NCBI GenBank assembly: GCA_023630585.1
Contig: CM042555.1
Span: 18,280,001 to 18,344,000 of the forward strand
Direction: 5' to 3'
Length of the DNA stretch: 64,000 nucleotides
DNA from: Cranoglanis bouderius
Taxonomy: Eukaryota > Chordata > Actinopteri > Siluriformes > Cranoglanididae
In this document: piece after piece, positions 13,501-26,000 of the stretch
Layout of the letters: each line of letters opens with the position of its first letter
How positions within the stretch are numbered: position 1 is the stretch's first letter
Position numbers and translations under genes: made by a program
Notes under the pieces: generated by a model
Database searches by the model: none
What the model was told of the DNA's origin: nothing
The model's input: the letters and a program-made list of their open reading frames with translations, nothing else

Positions 13501-14648
13501 ACGGCAATGTCGAGGCTGACAAGCACCGCATCAAGATCCAGACCATGCGCGACCAGGCCGACTGGCTGCTGCGCAACATCATCCCCATCCACGTGGCCGA
13601 GCAGCTGAAAGTGACGCAGAGCTACTCCAAGGACCACGACAACGTCGGCGTGATCTTCGCCAGCATAGTGAACTTCAGCGAGTTCTACGAGGAGAGCTTC
13701 GAGGGCGGTAAAGAGTGCTACCGCGTGCTGAACGAGCTCATCGGCGACTTTGACGAGATGCTGCGTAAGCAGGCGTTCTCCAGCGTGGAGAAGATCAAGA
13801 CCATCGGTGCCACCTACATGGCCGCGTCGGGGCTAAACGGGCGGCAGTGCTGCGATCAGACGCATCCGCACGCTCACCTGCGCGCCCTTTTCGAATTTGC
13901 GCTGGAGATGATGCGCGTAGTGGACGACTTCAACAAGAACATGCTCGGCTTCCAGTTCAAGCTGCGCATTGGCTTCAATCACGGACCGCTGACCGCCGGC
14001 GTCATCGGCACCACCAAGCTGCTTTACGACATCTGGGGTGACACCGTGAACATTGCCAGCCGGATGGACAGTACTGGTGTTGAGTGCCGCATTCAGGTGA
14101 GTGAGGAGAGCCACACTGTGCTTAGTGCGATGGACTATGCCTTTGATTATCGCGGCACAGTTAACGTCAAAGGGAAGGGGCAGATGAGGACCTATCTGTA
14201 CCCCAAACTTAACGAGAGTGGGTCCAAACTGTCCTCCGAGCCTCCGAGCAAGCAAGAGAATACCAACAAACTGCCCAACAAGGCACCTGCCATGGCACCC
14301 AATACAACACCCGCATCATCGTCTGCAGCCAATCACAGCTGTTCCTCTTCTTCCCCCAGTGCCTGTCGAAAAATCTGCGGGGTGCCACAGGGACCTAGCG
14401 TAGGCCCGTCTAATTTGTCACAAGAATGGCACAAAGACACTTTCAGAGACCCTTTACTCACAGGCGAGTCTTTGGGGAATTCTCCTCCTGCACCAACTTT
14501 TGGTGGCACGCAGCTACCTTCGATAGCACAGATTAGCGCTCCGTTAGCCAGACCAGAGACACCTTTACGAGTTGCATATGAAGATGAAGAGGAAGAAGAA
14601 GAAGAGGCAAACGAACGCTCACGGCTGAGAGTGGGAGAGAGGCTTTAA
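4150..14648 (+). CDS. adcy9: adenylate cyclase type 9, 3' part (9 coding exons; 5' exons outside the window)
   Basis: Membrane adenylate cyclase 9 makes cAMP from ATP. Exons, read from GT-AG sites and phase: 4150-4304, 4472-4576, 5715-5956, 6051-6153, 7543-7751, 11789-11948, 12643-12791, 13036-13062, 13349-14648 (stop TAA 14646-14648). They join without a frame break, about 2450 nt. The first exon opens with LKTYLISG, the end of the C1 catalytic domain in AC9. Next come the C1b linker (NGCQDEYK, NGLLSP), the second six-helix membrane domain, and the C2 catalytic domain with DIWGDTVNIASRMD, which carries the family's catalytic Asn and Arg, and VKGKGQM. The first membrane domain and most of C1 must lie upstream of position 1. 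The long low-complexity tail ends in an acidic run. AC9 is known to be largely forskolin-insensitive; I did not assign the pocket residues. Identity is very secure; the 27-nt exon is the least certain part. Confidence 0.95.
4577..5714. other. adcy9 intron
   Basis: AT-rich intron with a T/C run at 4795-4819, an A-rich stretch at 4861-4890 and a (CA)n tract at 5460-5508. Nothing else recognised. Confidence 0.7.
6290..7405. repeat. repetitive block with a long inverted repeat in an adcy9 intron
   Basis: The block is built from related pieces containing CACTATATA(A/G)GCCAC and a GTGTYCCAAAYCACA motif, repeated directly at 6410-6800 and in the opposite sense from about 6900. The clearest inverted pair is 6904-6960 against 7264-7320, about 52 of 57 bases matching, with weaker similarity further out. 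This looks like decayed MITE or satellite DNA. I could not name the family. Confidence 0.65.
7481..7533. repeat. (CT)n acting as pyrimidine tract of the adcy9 exon at 7543
   Basis: A pure CT microsatellite runs up to TTTTTCTCAG, the acceptor of the next coding exon. Confidence 0.85.
7543..13062 (+). CDS. adcy9: adcy9 second transmembrane domain exons
   Basis: Exons 7543-7751, 11789-11948, 12643-12791 and the 27-nt exon 13036-13062 encode the hydrophobic M2 half. Runs such as LLSCAVFLALTLACFLYP, VVGAVLVSLPAISVFSHL and SAIIIAIIQYCNFCQL are clear membrane segments. The last membrane helix is in the next exon (LLSFFLLLLLVWFLNREF). Phases 2, 0, 2, 2 fit together. The extracellular loop contains NLSNSSL, with possible N-glycosylation sites. 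Confidence 0.9.
7832..10969 (+). mobile_element. RTE-type LINE retrotransposon, near full length, inside an adcy9 intron
   Basis: About 3.1 kb. It begins near the start typical of this group (GTGCCGGTCCCAAGCCCGG at 7871-7889). It encodes an apurinic-type endonuclease followed by a reverse transcriptase. It ends with GGCGACCCCTGAAGGGAACA (10930-10949) and an A/G-rich tail, a 3' end I know from fish RTE elements of the Expander type. The flanks carry a 15-base near repeat, 7817-7831 and 10970-10984, matching at 14 positions, which is a good candidate target-site duplication. The element lies in the same orientation as adcy9. The reading frame is broken, so it is not active as it stands. The clade call is from memory of sequence features, not a search. 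Confidence 0.85.
7859..10940 (+). pseudogene. LINE endonuclease-reverse transcriptase, broken frame
   Basis: The frame 7859-9592 encodes an endonuclease domain (LKVGTLNVGTM, VQETRWKG, GADFNGHVGE, QVDYILCRH) and the start of the reverse transcriptase (GKAVGPDDIPAEVWK). It stops at a TGA, 9590-9592. After a frameshift near 9711-9725 the frame 9648-10670 carries the RT core, with YGFMPRRSTTDA, GLHQGSALSPVLF and the catalytic FADD in MMFADDIVIC. A further TGA at 10668-10670 interrupts the tail, which continues in the same frame to 10940 (RPRGRPKRRFMDVV). Two nonsense codons and one frameshift therefore separate this copy from an intact single ORF of about 1000 codons. Confidence 0.9.
10985..11788. 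other. adcy9 intron after the LINE
   Basis: AT-rich intron. Around 11425-11575 there are about three imperfect 30-36 bp units sharing ACTGACAG and CCACACCTCC, a short minisatellite. No coding exon seen. Confidence 0.5.
11949..12642. other. adcy9 intron with C-run and dispersed repeat copy
   Basis: Contains long C runs at about 12001-12030 and a dispersed repeat copy at 12111-12217, beginning GAATTCTCGA with a TAACAGCAGC core. Confidence 0.6.
13349..14648 (+). CDS. adcy9: adcy9 last exon: final helix, C2 catalytic domain, C-terminal tail
   Basis: This 1300-nt exon holds the whole C2 cyclase domain (GVIFASIVNFSEFYEE, FNHGPLTAGVIGTTK, DIWGDTVNIASRMD, VKGKGQM). A disordered Ser/Pro-rich tail follows, then a run of Glu/Asp (14578-14608) just before the stop. 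It has markedly higher GC than the surrounding intron DNA. The tail is poorly conserved between AC9 orthologues as I know them; the catalytic part is close to identical. Confidence 0.95.
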
Positions 14649-17600
14649 TCCGCCCCTGTAGCTGCTGATCTTCACTGTCCGTCTGCCTCACGTCTCTCTT
14701 TTCTGGGGCATGAGGGTATATATTTCACTGAGGTTCACCTCCTGAGGTGCCTTAATAATCAACATGAGATGTAGGAGACCAGTCTGTTTGGTCTCCGGCT
14801 TAAATAACTCTATAACTTTTTAAAGTAAAGAAGGTTATTTTGGGGGGGGGGGGGGTTCTGTGTGGATCACAGTCTGGCACAAAACGAAAGACGGAGAAAA
14901 GTTGAGCGGCGGGTTTTTATGTTTCCGAGGTTCTCGATATTTCAGCGGCGTGCTTTCATATGTTCGTTAAAGTGCCTTCGGTAAAGATGAATACGCGCAC
15001 ACGATCAGATAACTACACAAACGAATCAGAGATGATGGAACAATGCTAGCATGCCGTTTTTAAAGACTATGACAACGGACAATTCTGTGGTTTTTCAATT
15101 TATTTTCCTAATACAGTTTTGTTAATATATTGCAGTTATTTTTATTTTTTTTGCTGTACTCCATTTCTTAATTTCAGAATATCGACGTGACCTTAAGGAT
15201 GGAAAAAAAGTGCCAGTGGCTAGAAGTAAGCAGAAGTGTTGAATCATAAATCAGGGGAATTTAATTATATTAGGTTAGATCGTTGCTCTTGGGCAATCAC
15301 TTCTTTCACAAAAATTTTAAAATTTGAACTGCATATTTTTTGTTGTTGTTGCTAGGAGCAAGTCTAAGCACAGCTATCCAACCAAGTTTTTGCAAAATGC
15401 ACACGAAAAAATTAGAGACGTTACCGTCTGCTGTCTGATCACAATCGTAGAGATGGTGATGGATGGAGTGTTTGGGCTACAGCGCTGTTCACTCGGCCTG
15501 TGCTAGCATTGTGAGATAATCGCTAGCAAGGGGATACAAGTAACGCACAATGCAACAAAATACCTGAAATGCAGCCGAACACTTTCCAAAAGGCATGTGC
15601 TGATTTCATTTGTCTGCTTTTATCACAGTTTGCAATAATATTACCATGTTGTATTTTTTTTAATTTTTTTTTTTATTTCACTACAAAAAAAAAAATGTGT
15701 ACCTCAGTCGGAGCACTAGTTCAGTCCACTATTTTTTTCAAAGTTAAAATCGTCACGTATACTGATACCGATCACAGAATATAAATTTATTAAGCACATT
15801 TAATCAAATTTTGGTTAATCAAGGCTTTACTGATGTGTCAGTTTATCAAACTCCTGTGAAGTCCTGCGAACTGCAAAACTCGAATATATAACATCACGAC
15901 GTCCAACGTCTTGTTTAAGACGTTAAGAAAAGTCGATGACGAGTAAATCCAGAGTGGCCCAAGTGTTTCACCTTGACGCGAAGAGATTGCGAGTTCGAAT
16001 GCCGAGGGTGCCGTAATAATTGCACTCTATAAATAAACGTGTTCATGTTTTCTGAAGACGTTGAGGGGTGGGGGGGAAAAAAAAAAAAACACCGGGCCTT
16101 ATTTATCAACTGTTGTGTAAAATGCAGTCGTGCGTAAATATTTTCGTAGGCCAAACCGAACAAATTTACACGTTTTAGCCACGCCCACAATTCTCCATAA
16201 AAGGCAAAGCTCACGGAGAGCCGAAATGGCGACAAAAAGGTGAAAACCTGCCTCTTAAACACGGCGTGCGCTAAATCTTCCAGTAATGCAGCTCAGCCAC
16301 CGAGTCAGTGCGTCGGCTACCATGGACAACACACTAACGCGTCTGCTTTTATAGGGTGCCATTACTTTTGTCCTAATTGAATAGCTAGTCTTCTTTATTT
16401 CACAAACTTTTAAAAAATTTTTTTTATTAAATTCTTGTGTATAATTGAAACAAGTAAGCGATCTCAACATGAAAATTCAAGAAAACTCGAGAGCTTTCGT
16501 GGGATACGAACATTTTTCCCCGAACTAACCGATTTTCCGTGAACACCCACATTTCTAGTGTATATGAATTTGTTCGTATTCAGCTTAGAAGTGAGAATCA
16601 CGAGGATCACGGATTCACTGGCGTGATTTTGAAAAACACGGACATGCGAAACCTTTTTTTTTTTGGTTGACTGATGTATATCGGTAAAGCCCTAATATAT
16701 GTATCATGCCTACTCGTGTATCGCATTTACATTTGCGTAAAGGGAGTATTGTCATGTTTGATCATTTCAGTGACTTCTCCTAGCTTAGTTGGAGTTTCTC
16801 ATCGCCTTACACCATGCAGTGCTGTGCAGCAATACAGTGAAACCTCGAATTCATGACATTTCAGCCCAACAGCACAAAATATCATTTAAGGGAAAACAGT
16901 AAAGGAGCCATAAGGGATTTATTATTATTATTATTTTTTCCCATCAGCGAAGCATTTAGCCCAGTTATTACTGTGAATGATTTGTATTTGTATTTGTTCT
17001 AAGAAGAGTTTTCTATTTCTGTTATTGTTTCGTTAATCTTTTCGGAAGTAGGTCGAACGCATTCTCTGAAACGCTTCCGACGATGAGAGAACACTTCGAT
17101 ATTTATGTCGGACACAGGACACGTCCTGTTCGAGTGCGATCGATTTCTCGGATCGTGCCAGTAGCGTTCGGCGTCGCCGCTCTCCCGTGGCTTCGATTGG
17201 AACCTTTCTGCTGTATCTGTGTGTTTCCAGTCGTGCCATCATGTTATAAAATGGGTTGCTCTCTTTGGTGGAGTAAGTAGAATGTTCTTATTTTCTTTCT
17301 CTAGTGCCTTTTGTTTTCCTTTTCCTTCCCACGAGTGTAAGAAAGTGATGCTGTTGGTCACTGTATGGTTGAATTGTGCAAAATTGCATTCTGACTGCAT
17401 TTTCTTCAAGTCTTTTCCTCTTCGCACAGTTCTCTCTGTAGTCTTTCTGCCACTTCTGCTACCCCCCCCCCTTTTTCAATCAGTCCACGAGGGAATAATC
17501 CTTTTTTTTTTTTTAAATTTTTTTTTTTAACGGCATTACCTTTCCATGTAGCAGATTACGAGCCGAGGAAGTCCTGTATTTGTGTCGTCACGTTTGTTCT

Positions 17601-20600
17601 TACGACAACGTCTTACGAGTGAGGAAGAATCCAGTCCAAGCGTGAGCAATCGAAGGTTAAAGGACATGCTCGAGGGCTAAACATGCGACCGGTCTGCGCT
17701 TTTAAACCGCAGAAGGGTTCTCTGCCCTCACCATCAAAAATACTGCTGGTCTGGAAACGGGAACGTCGGAGCCTGGTTGTCGTGACGACCGCACAAACCC
17801 AATCGCCAACCCTCCTTTGGAAAAAATGTGAAAGATGCACACAGGGACTTTGAAGATACTAAACTAGTAAAAATACTAAACAAAACTATTACATCCTGCT
17901 GCATCCCACTAATTTCTACGTACGAAATAAAACACAGCGCTTCAGCGTGATGCGAACGACACGCGCTTTTTATTCACTTGTTTACTTTTCATATCGTCGA
18001 AAACGTCCACGGAACTATTTAGTCCCCGTTCAGCAGCCGTAAACAGTCGTTCCATCACTTTCCTGTGCGACAGGAAACGCTTTACTGACTCTTACAAAGC
18101 GCCGACATTGGAGACTCCTTCCATAAATGTCTCCTTACAGAAAACTTCACCATATCAATAATTATATATATATTTTTTAAAACAACAGCATAGTTTCAAA
18201 ATCGGTTCTTTATAAAGCTTCACACGTTCCTGGGTCCAGCAGCAGATCCACGTGGGTGAAAAGGTGATGCTGGTTAACCGTAGCTCTCTGGCAGTCCTGG
18301 GGTTCAAACCCACAACCTTCCGGTGACGAGCACTGCATTATGTGACGATAAACTCATTACCGTTTGCCGCTCACTTGAAGCAGAAGGTCCTGAGACTTTC
18401 CCCATCTTTTCTTCTCCGAAAACGATCCAGTGCCTTTTTATTTTTTTTTTTCCCTCTAGCACTTTCTCATAAATTTAATAACTCATGTCCTGTATCGCAA
18501 GACCTTTTATTGTGCGTTTAAAACAGAAAAAAAAAGATCAACACTGTGTATCTTGATATGGAAATAACTTGGGATGGATGAGGGATTTCTTTCTTCTTTA
18601 AAAAAAAAAAAAAAAAAAAAAAATCAATTTATTGTATGGTGCACTGCTTTTCGACCACACTAAAGTCTGTCACTCCAGATGTTATGTATCACACCATCAG
18701 CAAGAAAATGTTTTTTTTTTTTTTTAAAAAAAGGGAAAAAACAATGCAAAGCTGACAGTATTTAAACTTAATTACTCACTCATGCTTAACTGTGTGTTAA
18801 TTTTTGTTTTTTTTTTTTGTTTTGGAAGTACCAAAATATGAATTTGTATGATGTTGAATGGAGACTAATGGGACAATTAGTTTGATGCACCATTTTCACT
18901 CCGACTCGCCCGTACCCATAAGCACTTGCTACAGCTCTGATACCCTGTAGAGACTAAAGGGGAATGAACTCGAGGTTGTGTTCCAATACTGGTCTTACCA
19001 CTCCATCGTTGACCGTCACCCTGCAGCAACCCATTTAACCCTTTCTGACCCTAAATGGAGTCGATCACCGGTTTCCGATGGCTGAAGTTTGCTCCTTGCA
19101 TGTAATGGAGGAAAAGGATACGATTCCGACTTCAAACTTTAGGCCACGCCCTCTATCTGAGTCTGATGCTAGTGTGGAGAGACATCAAACTACGTGTTGA
19201 AGAGCTTCAATGTTTTCCGTGACTCGATCTCGTCCGTTTTTGTAGATGACGGCGTGTCGGAAACCAACCGGTTTGTTTGTTTAATCTTTTACGGACTGAT
19301 CTAAGACGCTAAACATAATTGATGTAGTTTAAGACCGACCTCGTAGCTCCATTGGGAAACTAAATAAGGTAATGGTGGATGCTAGAAATGTTTAGGGTAC
19401 AGGAGGTTCACACATTGTTTACATTTCGTCCAGGCAAAAAAAACCCAAAACGTTTCTTTGAATGACTCTTTTGTGCCTTGTGAGGGCTGAGGGACCGAGT
19501 CAGGTCATCGATGCTGACTTCAGAAACCCGCGGCGATGATGGACAACAAGAAGACGATATCAGGCCATGACTTTTTGTTATTGCGACACGTCGGACAACT
19601 CGGAAAAGGCAGGGTCCGTAAAAATTATAGCGCGTTCCCGAGTTATAATTATGACACTGTCGTGGTGCTCACCTCGTAATTACGGTATTTCCAACACGGT
19701 CCCGCCCTCTTGCTTTTTTTTTTCCCATTGGTTTACAAAACCAAATTCACAGGTCAAAGTTGACCTAAAGATTAAATGGCTATCAGGCTGTCTGCTGTAG
19801 GCGTCTCGATGGTGGACACCGTGACTTTTTCTCATAGAAACACCCCCAACTCGGAAAATCAGCGTTCTTGGGAAATTACGAGTTCCAGAGTTGCATTTTT
19901 CAGCTTTAAAAAAAAACAAAACAAGAGAGAGTAGTTTCCTGTATCACTGTAGCAAATTTCTAGGTCTAAACCGTAAAAATGTAATCACCCCTGACTACTC
20001 TTGCGCTGGGTTTTATGGCGCCAACAAACTCTGCATGTCTCTTTCCAAGCGAGTAGCAGGTGAATCCCTCGTGTGATTGTAGCGGAAGTCAGCGATGTCG
20101 GAAACAGTATTGGGACACAGCGTACGAGTGAAATTTTGTAATTGTAAATGTGATAAGAAGAAAAGGAAACCAGCTAGCAAACCGACGTCGGAAGATATTT
20201 TAATACAAATAAAATCGCTCCCATTGATGAATCTAAACGGGACGTGAGCGTTTCGATGATTTTTGACGACCCGAGGCGTAATTTGCACGTGAATTTCACT
20301 TCATTTGATCAAGAGAGGAGAAATCTGTAGACAAGTCGTGCCTTTATGTTGGAAGCTGATTATTTATCTTAAGGTGAATGTGTGTTAAAAAAAATAAATA
20401 AAAATAAAAAAACGGATTAAGTTTTGGTGTGGTACCAAAGGCAAAAAAAAAAAAAAAAGTGCCATCAAACCTACCTTTTTAATGAGTATTATAAAGTTGC
20501 CATATGGGAGGATGTTTTTATGTGAACCAAAGAGATCTGACAAATTTATTTTGTCTTTGATGTTTATTTTTTTGTGTGTAGTACATGTCATGTTTGAATA

Positions 20601-22020
20601 TGATTTTATTATAATATTATTATTATTTTTCTGTGCACATTATACATTTAATCCATACATGAGCATAATCTGTATACATTTGCACAATTCACTTTGTATG
20701 TACATATCCATATGTATTAATGGTTTTTTTTGTTTTGTTTGTTTTTTTTTGTTGAAAATTTCAAGATTGAAAGTAACGTGCATGTGCCAGATTTGGAGAG
20801 CAGGAAAAAAAAAAAACTATGGAGAAAAAAAAAAAAAAAAAGCTATTGTCACTGGTGTGTTGGTGTGTGGTTGTGATTTCTTTGAGTGGAAATGGAAAGG
20901 AGTGTATATTTGATATTTGTTACTTTAAAAGCACCCCCCCCCCCAAGTTAATTTTCACTTGAATAATTTTGGAAATTGTTGAAGCATCTTTCAGTCTTTC
21001 ACTTTCAATAACTACTAATCAGCAGGAAGCCTATTAGGGGCCCAAGCACCAAAGGGTGCTTGTATGTTTCCTTATAAAAACGAATGGTCCTAATGATATG
21101 GAAGGAGAAACGTGCCATAGAAATCCGAATTTTCGTGCCTTTATTTGAATTTGTAAGTAAGGTTTTGTAGTCGAATGAAATGAAATTCTATTTTATAATA
21201 ATCAGGTGGAGAATTTCCAAACGCAGATATTTTGTGGCACGAATCAAATTTTCAAAAGGTTGCATATGGGGACTTCGGAAAAGCAAAAGAACATCCAGTG
21301 ATGGCATGTTTTAAAAATTTGAACTAAAGTTCAAATAGATTGTGCCACAAAAAAAAAAAAAATTATTAAAATTTTGATTAAAACCAATACGCGTGATTAT
21401 TCTAAAAACATATTTCTGTCCTCACACACAAACTCGAGCCATGCAATACGCTTTCAATTTGATGCGGTTCAAGTGAAATTACAAATACTTACCAATTATA
21501 CAAATTCAAACAACGGCAATAAAATTCATTTCTCATTCTACGTCACTAATAATATCCCTGTGAATTTTGAACCAAGAGCGAACTTCCATTGATTTCTTCT
21601 GCGACGAGAAGAAAAGTGAAAGATGATACCGAAAGCCGTGGGGATACAATTTCAGTCGGATAGCTTTAAATAAAAGCATATAGGCTTTTTTTTTTATCGA
21701 GCAATTTTAAATTTTATAGTAGCGGCACATTTACATGCCACGATATCGGTTATCAAAGCGTCCTCGGAAATAAACCATAGTTTGTTTATACAGTGTTACT
21801 AAAAAAGGCCATTTTCAATTGAGCTCATTAGGAAAATAAAAGTGGATCGAAATGTCATTTTTGTAGCCGTTCTGTCGAAAACAAACAAAATGCGACGCTT
21901 CTTAAAGCTCAAATCTCAGTAGTTCCTACATAAGCGCTCTATCTATCTGTCTGTCGTGATCAATCACGTGTTTAATGCATTCTACTGTATTTCTGAAAAG
22001 AAAATGTAGTGTTTTGGATT
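14649..22020. other. adcy9 3' UTR and intergenic DNA
   Basis: There is no convincing coding exon in 7.4 kb. The first part is expected to be adcy9 3' UTR; the end cannot be fixed, since several AATAAA-like signals occur, for example in GAAATAAAACACAG near 17925. T- and A-homopolymers are frequent. Possible decayed tRNA-derived SINE pieces lie near 15945-16010 (B-box-like GAGTTCGAATGCC) and, in reverse, near 18235-18340 (GGGTTCAAACCCA). A perfect inverted AAGCACC/GGTGCTT stem at about 21044-21061 matches the start of a common fish repeat. Short stretches around 18094-18165 also occur near 51888-51968. Confidence 0.5.
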
Positions 22021-22990
22021 TGGAGCTGTATTTCTGCTACTTTGGCGCCCCCTTTCGGTCGGTCTGCGCACGTGCACGTTTGCGTGACGCTCATCTCATT
22101 ACGTAAGCGCGTGCGTGCGCGTGCGTGCTAGCCCCTCCCCCTCTAGCTGGAAAAAGAAAAAAAAAAGAAAAAACTTTTTTTTTTGTATCGAAGGAATCAA
22201 CAGCCGCCATCTTGTCGCGGCTTGGAAATCAGGATTTCGATACGGCGCTATTTTTTAATTTCGAAACGGCGCGTCCGAGGCGACGTTCGACGACAACTTT
22301 CGACCCGAGACGCCGCCGTTGAATCACGACGAAGCTTATTTTGGCGAAAAATCCTGGAATTCAGCGGCATTTCGTCGGCCACGAACCACCAAACACCCCC
22401 CCCCCTTTCGCGTTATTACCTTTGATTTCCCCCTTCGGTCCGTGTGTCGTTTAAACCGAGAGAGGGGGAGCCGTCGGACGGCAGACAGCATCGACGGGAC
22501 ATTCGCAAAAAATTATCATTAACATTATGATGCATTTATGCATTTTTAAAGGCGTTTCGGATGTCTTTTTTGCACGATGTTCTTTTTTTTTGACGTCAGA
22601 GAAAAGGTTTTGATGAGGATGCACATTTAACATCACCGCCGCGACGAGGAAGCGCAGCGCCGAGAATTCCTCTGGAGTATCTACATTTCCGAAATATAGC
22701 CATTTTAAACCTCTGATTTCTTGAAAGGAAATATATATTTTTTTTCTCGAGGCTAATTTAACGACGATAATGTGGGTGTTGGGTGTTGGATTATCATGGG
22801 GTAAATGGCGGTGGCGCTGTTGGTACTTTTTTGAGAATTCCTCCTCGCTGTTAGCTTAGCTAATTAGCAACTCAGCCTGAGACGTATAAACAAAGTGAAT
22901 TTCGAGGAGCGTTTTTTTTTTTTTTTTAAATTAAATTATTTTTATTTCCGCCTCGAAAGGATTCTCTTTGTGGTTATTTTGCTATAAAAA
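22021..22990 (+). promoter_or_regulatory. crebbp: crebbp promoter and 5' leader (inferred)
   Basis: This is the only CpG-rich stretch upstream of the crebbp start: many CG steps between 22070 and 22520, with GCGCGTGCGTGC runs and a CCCCTCCCCC GC-box-like site near 22132. A perfect consensus cAMP-response element TGACGTCA is at 22591-22598. No TATA box is evident at a fixed distance. The transcription start is not determinable from the sequence. Confidence 0.55.
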
Positions 22991-23069
22991 ATGGCTGATA
23001 ATCTGCTTGATCCTGGACCTCCGAATGCGAAGAGGCCGAAGATGACAGCACCTGCCTCAGACGGGCCAG
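22991..23069 (+). CDS. crebbp: crebbp exon 1 (start codon exon)
   Basis: 79 coding nt from ATG 22991 to donor GTAAGG at 23070. It encodes MADNLLDPGPPNAKRPKM and ends in phase 1; the split Glu codon is completed by exon 2 at 33259. It is too short for ordinary ORF finding, but the sequence is nearly that of other CBP N-termini. Confidence 0.93.
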
Positions 23070-26000
23070 GTAAGGCTAGCTAAAGTAACTTAAATGTCAA
23101 AAAAGAAAAGTTTGCTGTGGGTTTTTCTTCTCTCTCGCACTCACAACTTCACCCTAAACCCGACTAAAATGTCCCGACTGAGCTACATTCCTTGTATTTG
23201 GTGTTTTATTGCTGTAAAAGTGCTGTGTTTACGCTGTATTGACACTAAGGCTAGCTTCATACCAGAGCACTCCGCTAGCTAGCGGCTAATATCGCAGCGT
23301 AGTTTCTCCTGTCAGATTAGAAAAGTGGCTCGTTTTATTTATTTATTTATTTATTTATTTATTATTCGTTTAAAAAAAATGTTTTTTAAATGACGTCGTT
23401 TTGTATGAACCGTTTTTACATGTGCAGGTAAAAAAAAAAAAAAATTACGATTTGAAGTACAGAATGGAAGAAAACGCCTTAACGTCCTAATCATACTAGC
23501 GCACTTAATAGTATGCACGATATTAGTGCGCGTGCAGGGACGGCTCGGCGTTCTGACGCACTCTGTAGTACGCGAGTGTGGATTCGACGCACTCGCCACC
23601 TTCAGTGCTGAAGATCTCCCTGTTAGCAAAGTAAACATCTTCGGGTCGGGTAAAACGAGCCAATTAACTATCTAACTAATTCACCTGGGACGTTTATCTG
23701 AGGTAATAAGTCTTTAATACTACTTAAGGCTTCTCTTCAAGTGCCTTAAGAGGTCTTTTAAAGTTTTCAGCGGTCGATTAAAAACTTCAGTAGGTCCCTG
23801 TTTTCAAGTAAGTATATCATCAAAATGTAGAAAGCTATTTCATGTTGTAAGACTACAGCCTACACACCGGCGTCCTGTCACGGGTTTACCAAAAACAACA
23901 CGTTTTATACAAAACCAGTGTGCATTTTAAGGAGTAAAACACTCGCGGGGCGTGCTGTAATGGGAAAACGATCAGCGGCGCTGCTTTGAGGCGGCGTATG
24001 TAACGTAACGAAGCTGAATTAAGCTGTATATCCATCACCGGGTGTTTTATTCCTCTTACACCACAGCGAGAGTATCGTTCTTCTCATCACTGACGTTATA
24101 GCAGCTGTAAACGTCCATACCGTCAACACGGTGTCTTATTAAGAATGGGGGGGGCAGCTCGTCTCTCCTCCGTCTCTCCTCCGTCCTGACGGCGTCTCTT
24201 CACGGATATCCTCCAGCGGTCATAAGTTTTTCTTTGATAAATAACGGCGCTTTCGAATTCTGTTTGTTTTCCGTTTTTGATTATGCGGAGTACGAGTCCC
24301 CGTCTGAGCCGTCACTATAGAAACGATAACGTATTAGGAGAGTATAGTGAGGTTTTAAGGCCGCGCTACTGTCAGAGCTGCGATAGTCAGAAGGTTGCTG
24401 ATTAATTTTCGATTTAAGCACAGGAGGAGAAACGTTGGCGGGGGGGTGGGGGGGGAGTCAGGCAGTAATTTAAGGCAGACCGATTTAGTGCAGGAGAAGA
24501 GTTAATCTCTGGGCTTAACGCTAGCGACGGAGCCGTAACTGTGCTATTGCATCATTTTCTAGCAGCACGTTTCATCACATGTTAAAAGCAGACGTTCCGT
24601 TTCTGAACAAACCTCGGCTCTGACTATTAAAACGTTTCATCTGCAGCGCTGTAGAGTGAATGTGCGCCGGGGCCGAGAGAGAAATCCCCCCCCAAAAAAT
24701 ATCATATCGCCATTCATGAAGGCGTTTTTTCTTTTTTTATTATTATACACGACATGCGATATTTAGGTTTCCTCACAAACTGCCAGCAGGTCAGTAATGC
24801 CTGCAGTCATGTTTTCTTTATATTTGAGAAATATTTTTATTTATGGAATTTAGGTGAAAGAAATACAGATCTGTAATAAACCCGTCGTTGCATAATTAAT
24901 CACGATCAACTTCAGTCCCGTTCGGATTGGTTTAGTTTATCAGAGGGGCGTCTGCAATAAATAATTATTACACGTCTCCTCAGTGATGAAACTTGCATCC
25001 GAGCGAGTTTCTAGCGGGTTGTGTCTCCTGCGAACCTGAACATTTGCATCATGCGGTCATATGACCAGGCTCCGTTCACAACACGCAGTCCAAACGGCCG
25101 AGGAGGCGCTGCAGTGGAGAAAAGACGCTGGCTCTTATTTTAGTTTGGGCCGAACCGAGTTTCCACCAACAATTTGAAAATACGATAAAACAATAATCAC
25201 AAAGTATACGAGAAGCTGCCGTGTTTTTTTTGTGAAGTGATTGACATCTGGTGGAGGCTCATCGATACCAAACATCTTTTTTTTTCCCCCATGTGAGGCG
25301 ACGTCTGCATAGAAAATCACGGACACGTTCCTCCGGACAGAAACGATTAGAAGAGTTTGGTGATAAACATCAGCCTGTAATTTTATAGAAGAGAACAGAG
25401 GAAAACACTGACGCGACTGTAATCGGAATAAAAAGGTCCACGTATACACCTTAATCGGAATGAAAAAATTCACGTCAATCGGAATAAAACCGGTCACGTA
25501 TACGCCTTTATCAGAATCAAAACGGTCACGTATTCACATCAATCGGAATTAAAAAAATTACGTATACACCTTAATCGAATAAAAACGTTCGCATATAGAC
25601 ATCAATCGGAATGAAAAACGTTCGCGTATACACGACAGTTGGAATGAAAACATTCACGTCAATCAGAATAAAAATGTTCACCTATACGCGTTGTTCGGGG
25701 AAAAAACGTTCACGTGTACGCCTTAATCGGAATGAAAGCGTTCACGTGTACGCCTTAATCGGAATGAAAGCGTTCACGTGAACGCCTTAATCGGAATGAA
25801 AGCGTTCACGTGAACGCCTTAATCGGAATGAAAGCGTTCACGTGTACGCCTTAATCGGAATGAAAGCGTTCACGTGTACGCCTTAATCGGAATGAAAGCG
25901 TTCACGTGTACGCCTTAATCGGAATGAAAGCGTTCACGTGTACGCCTTAATCGGAATGAAAGCGTTCACGTGTACGCCTTAATCGGAATGAAAGCGTTCA

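Noticed and set aside
15945..16010. tRNA gene suggested by a B-box-like GAGTTCGAATGCC
   Set aside because: No cloverleaf could be built by eye; at most a decayed tRNA-derived SINE.
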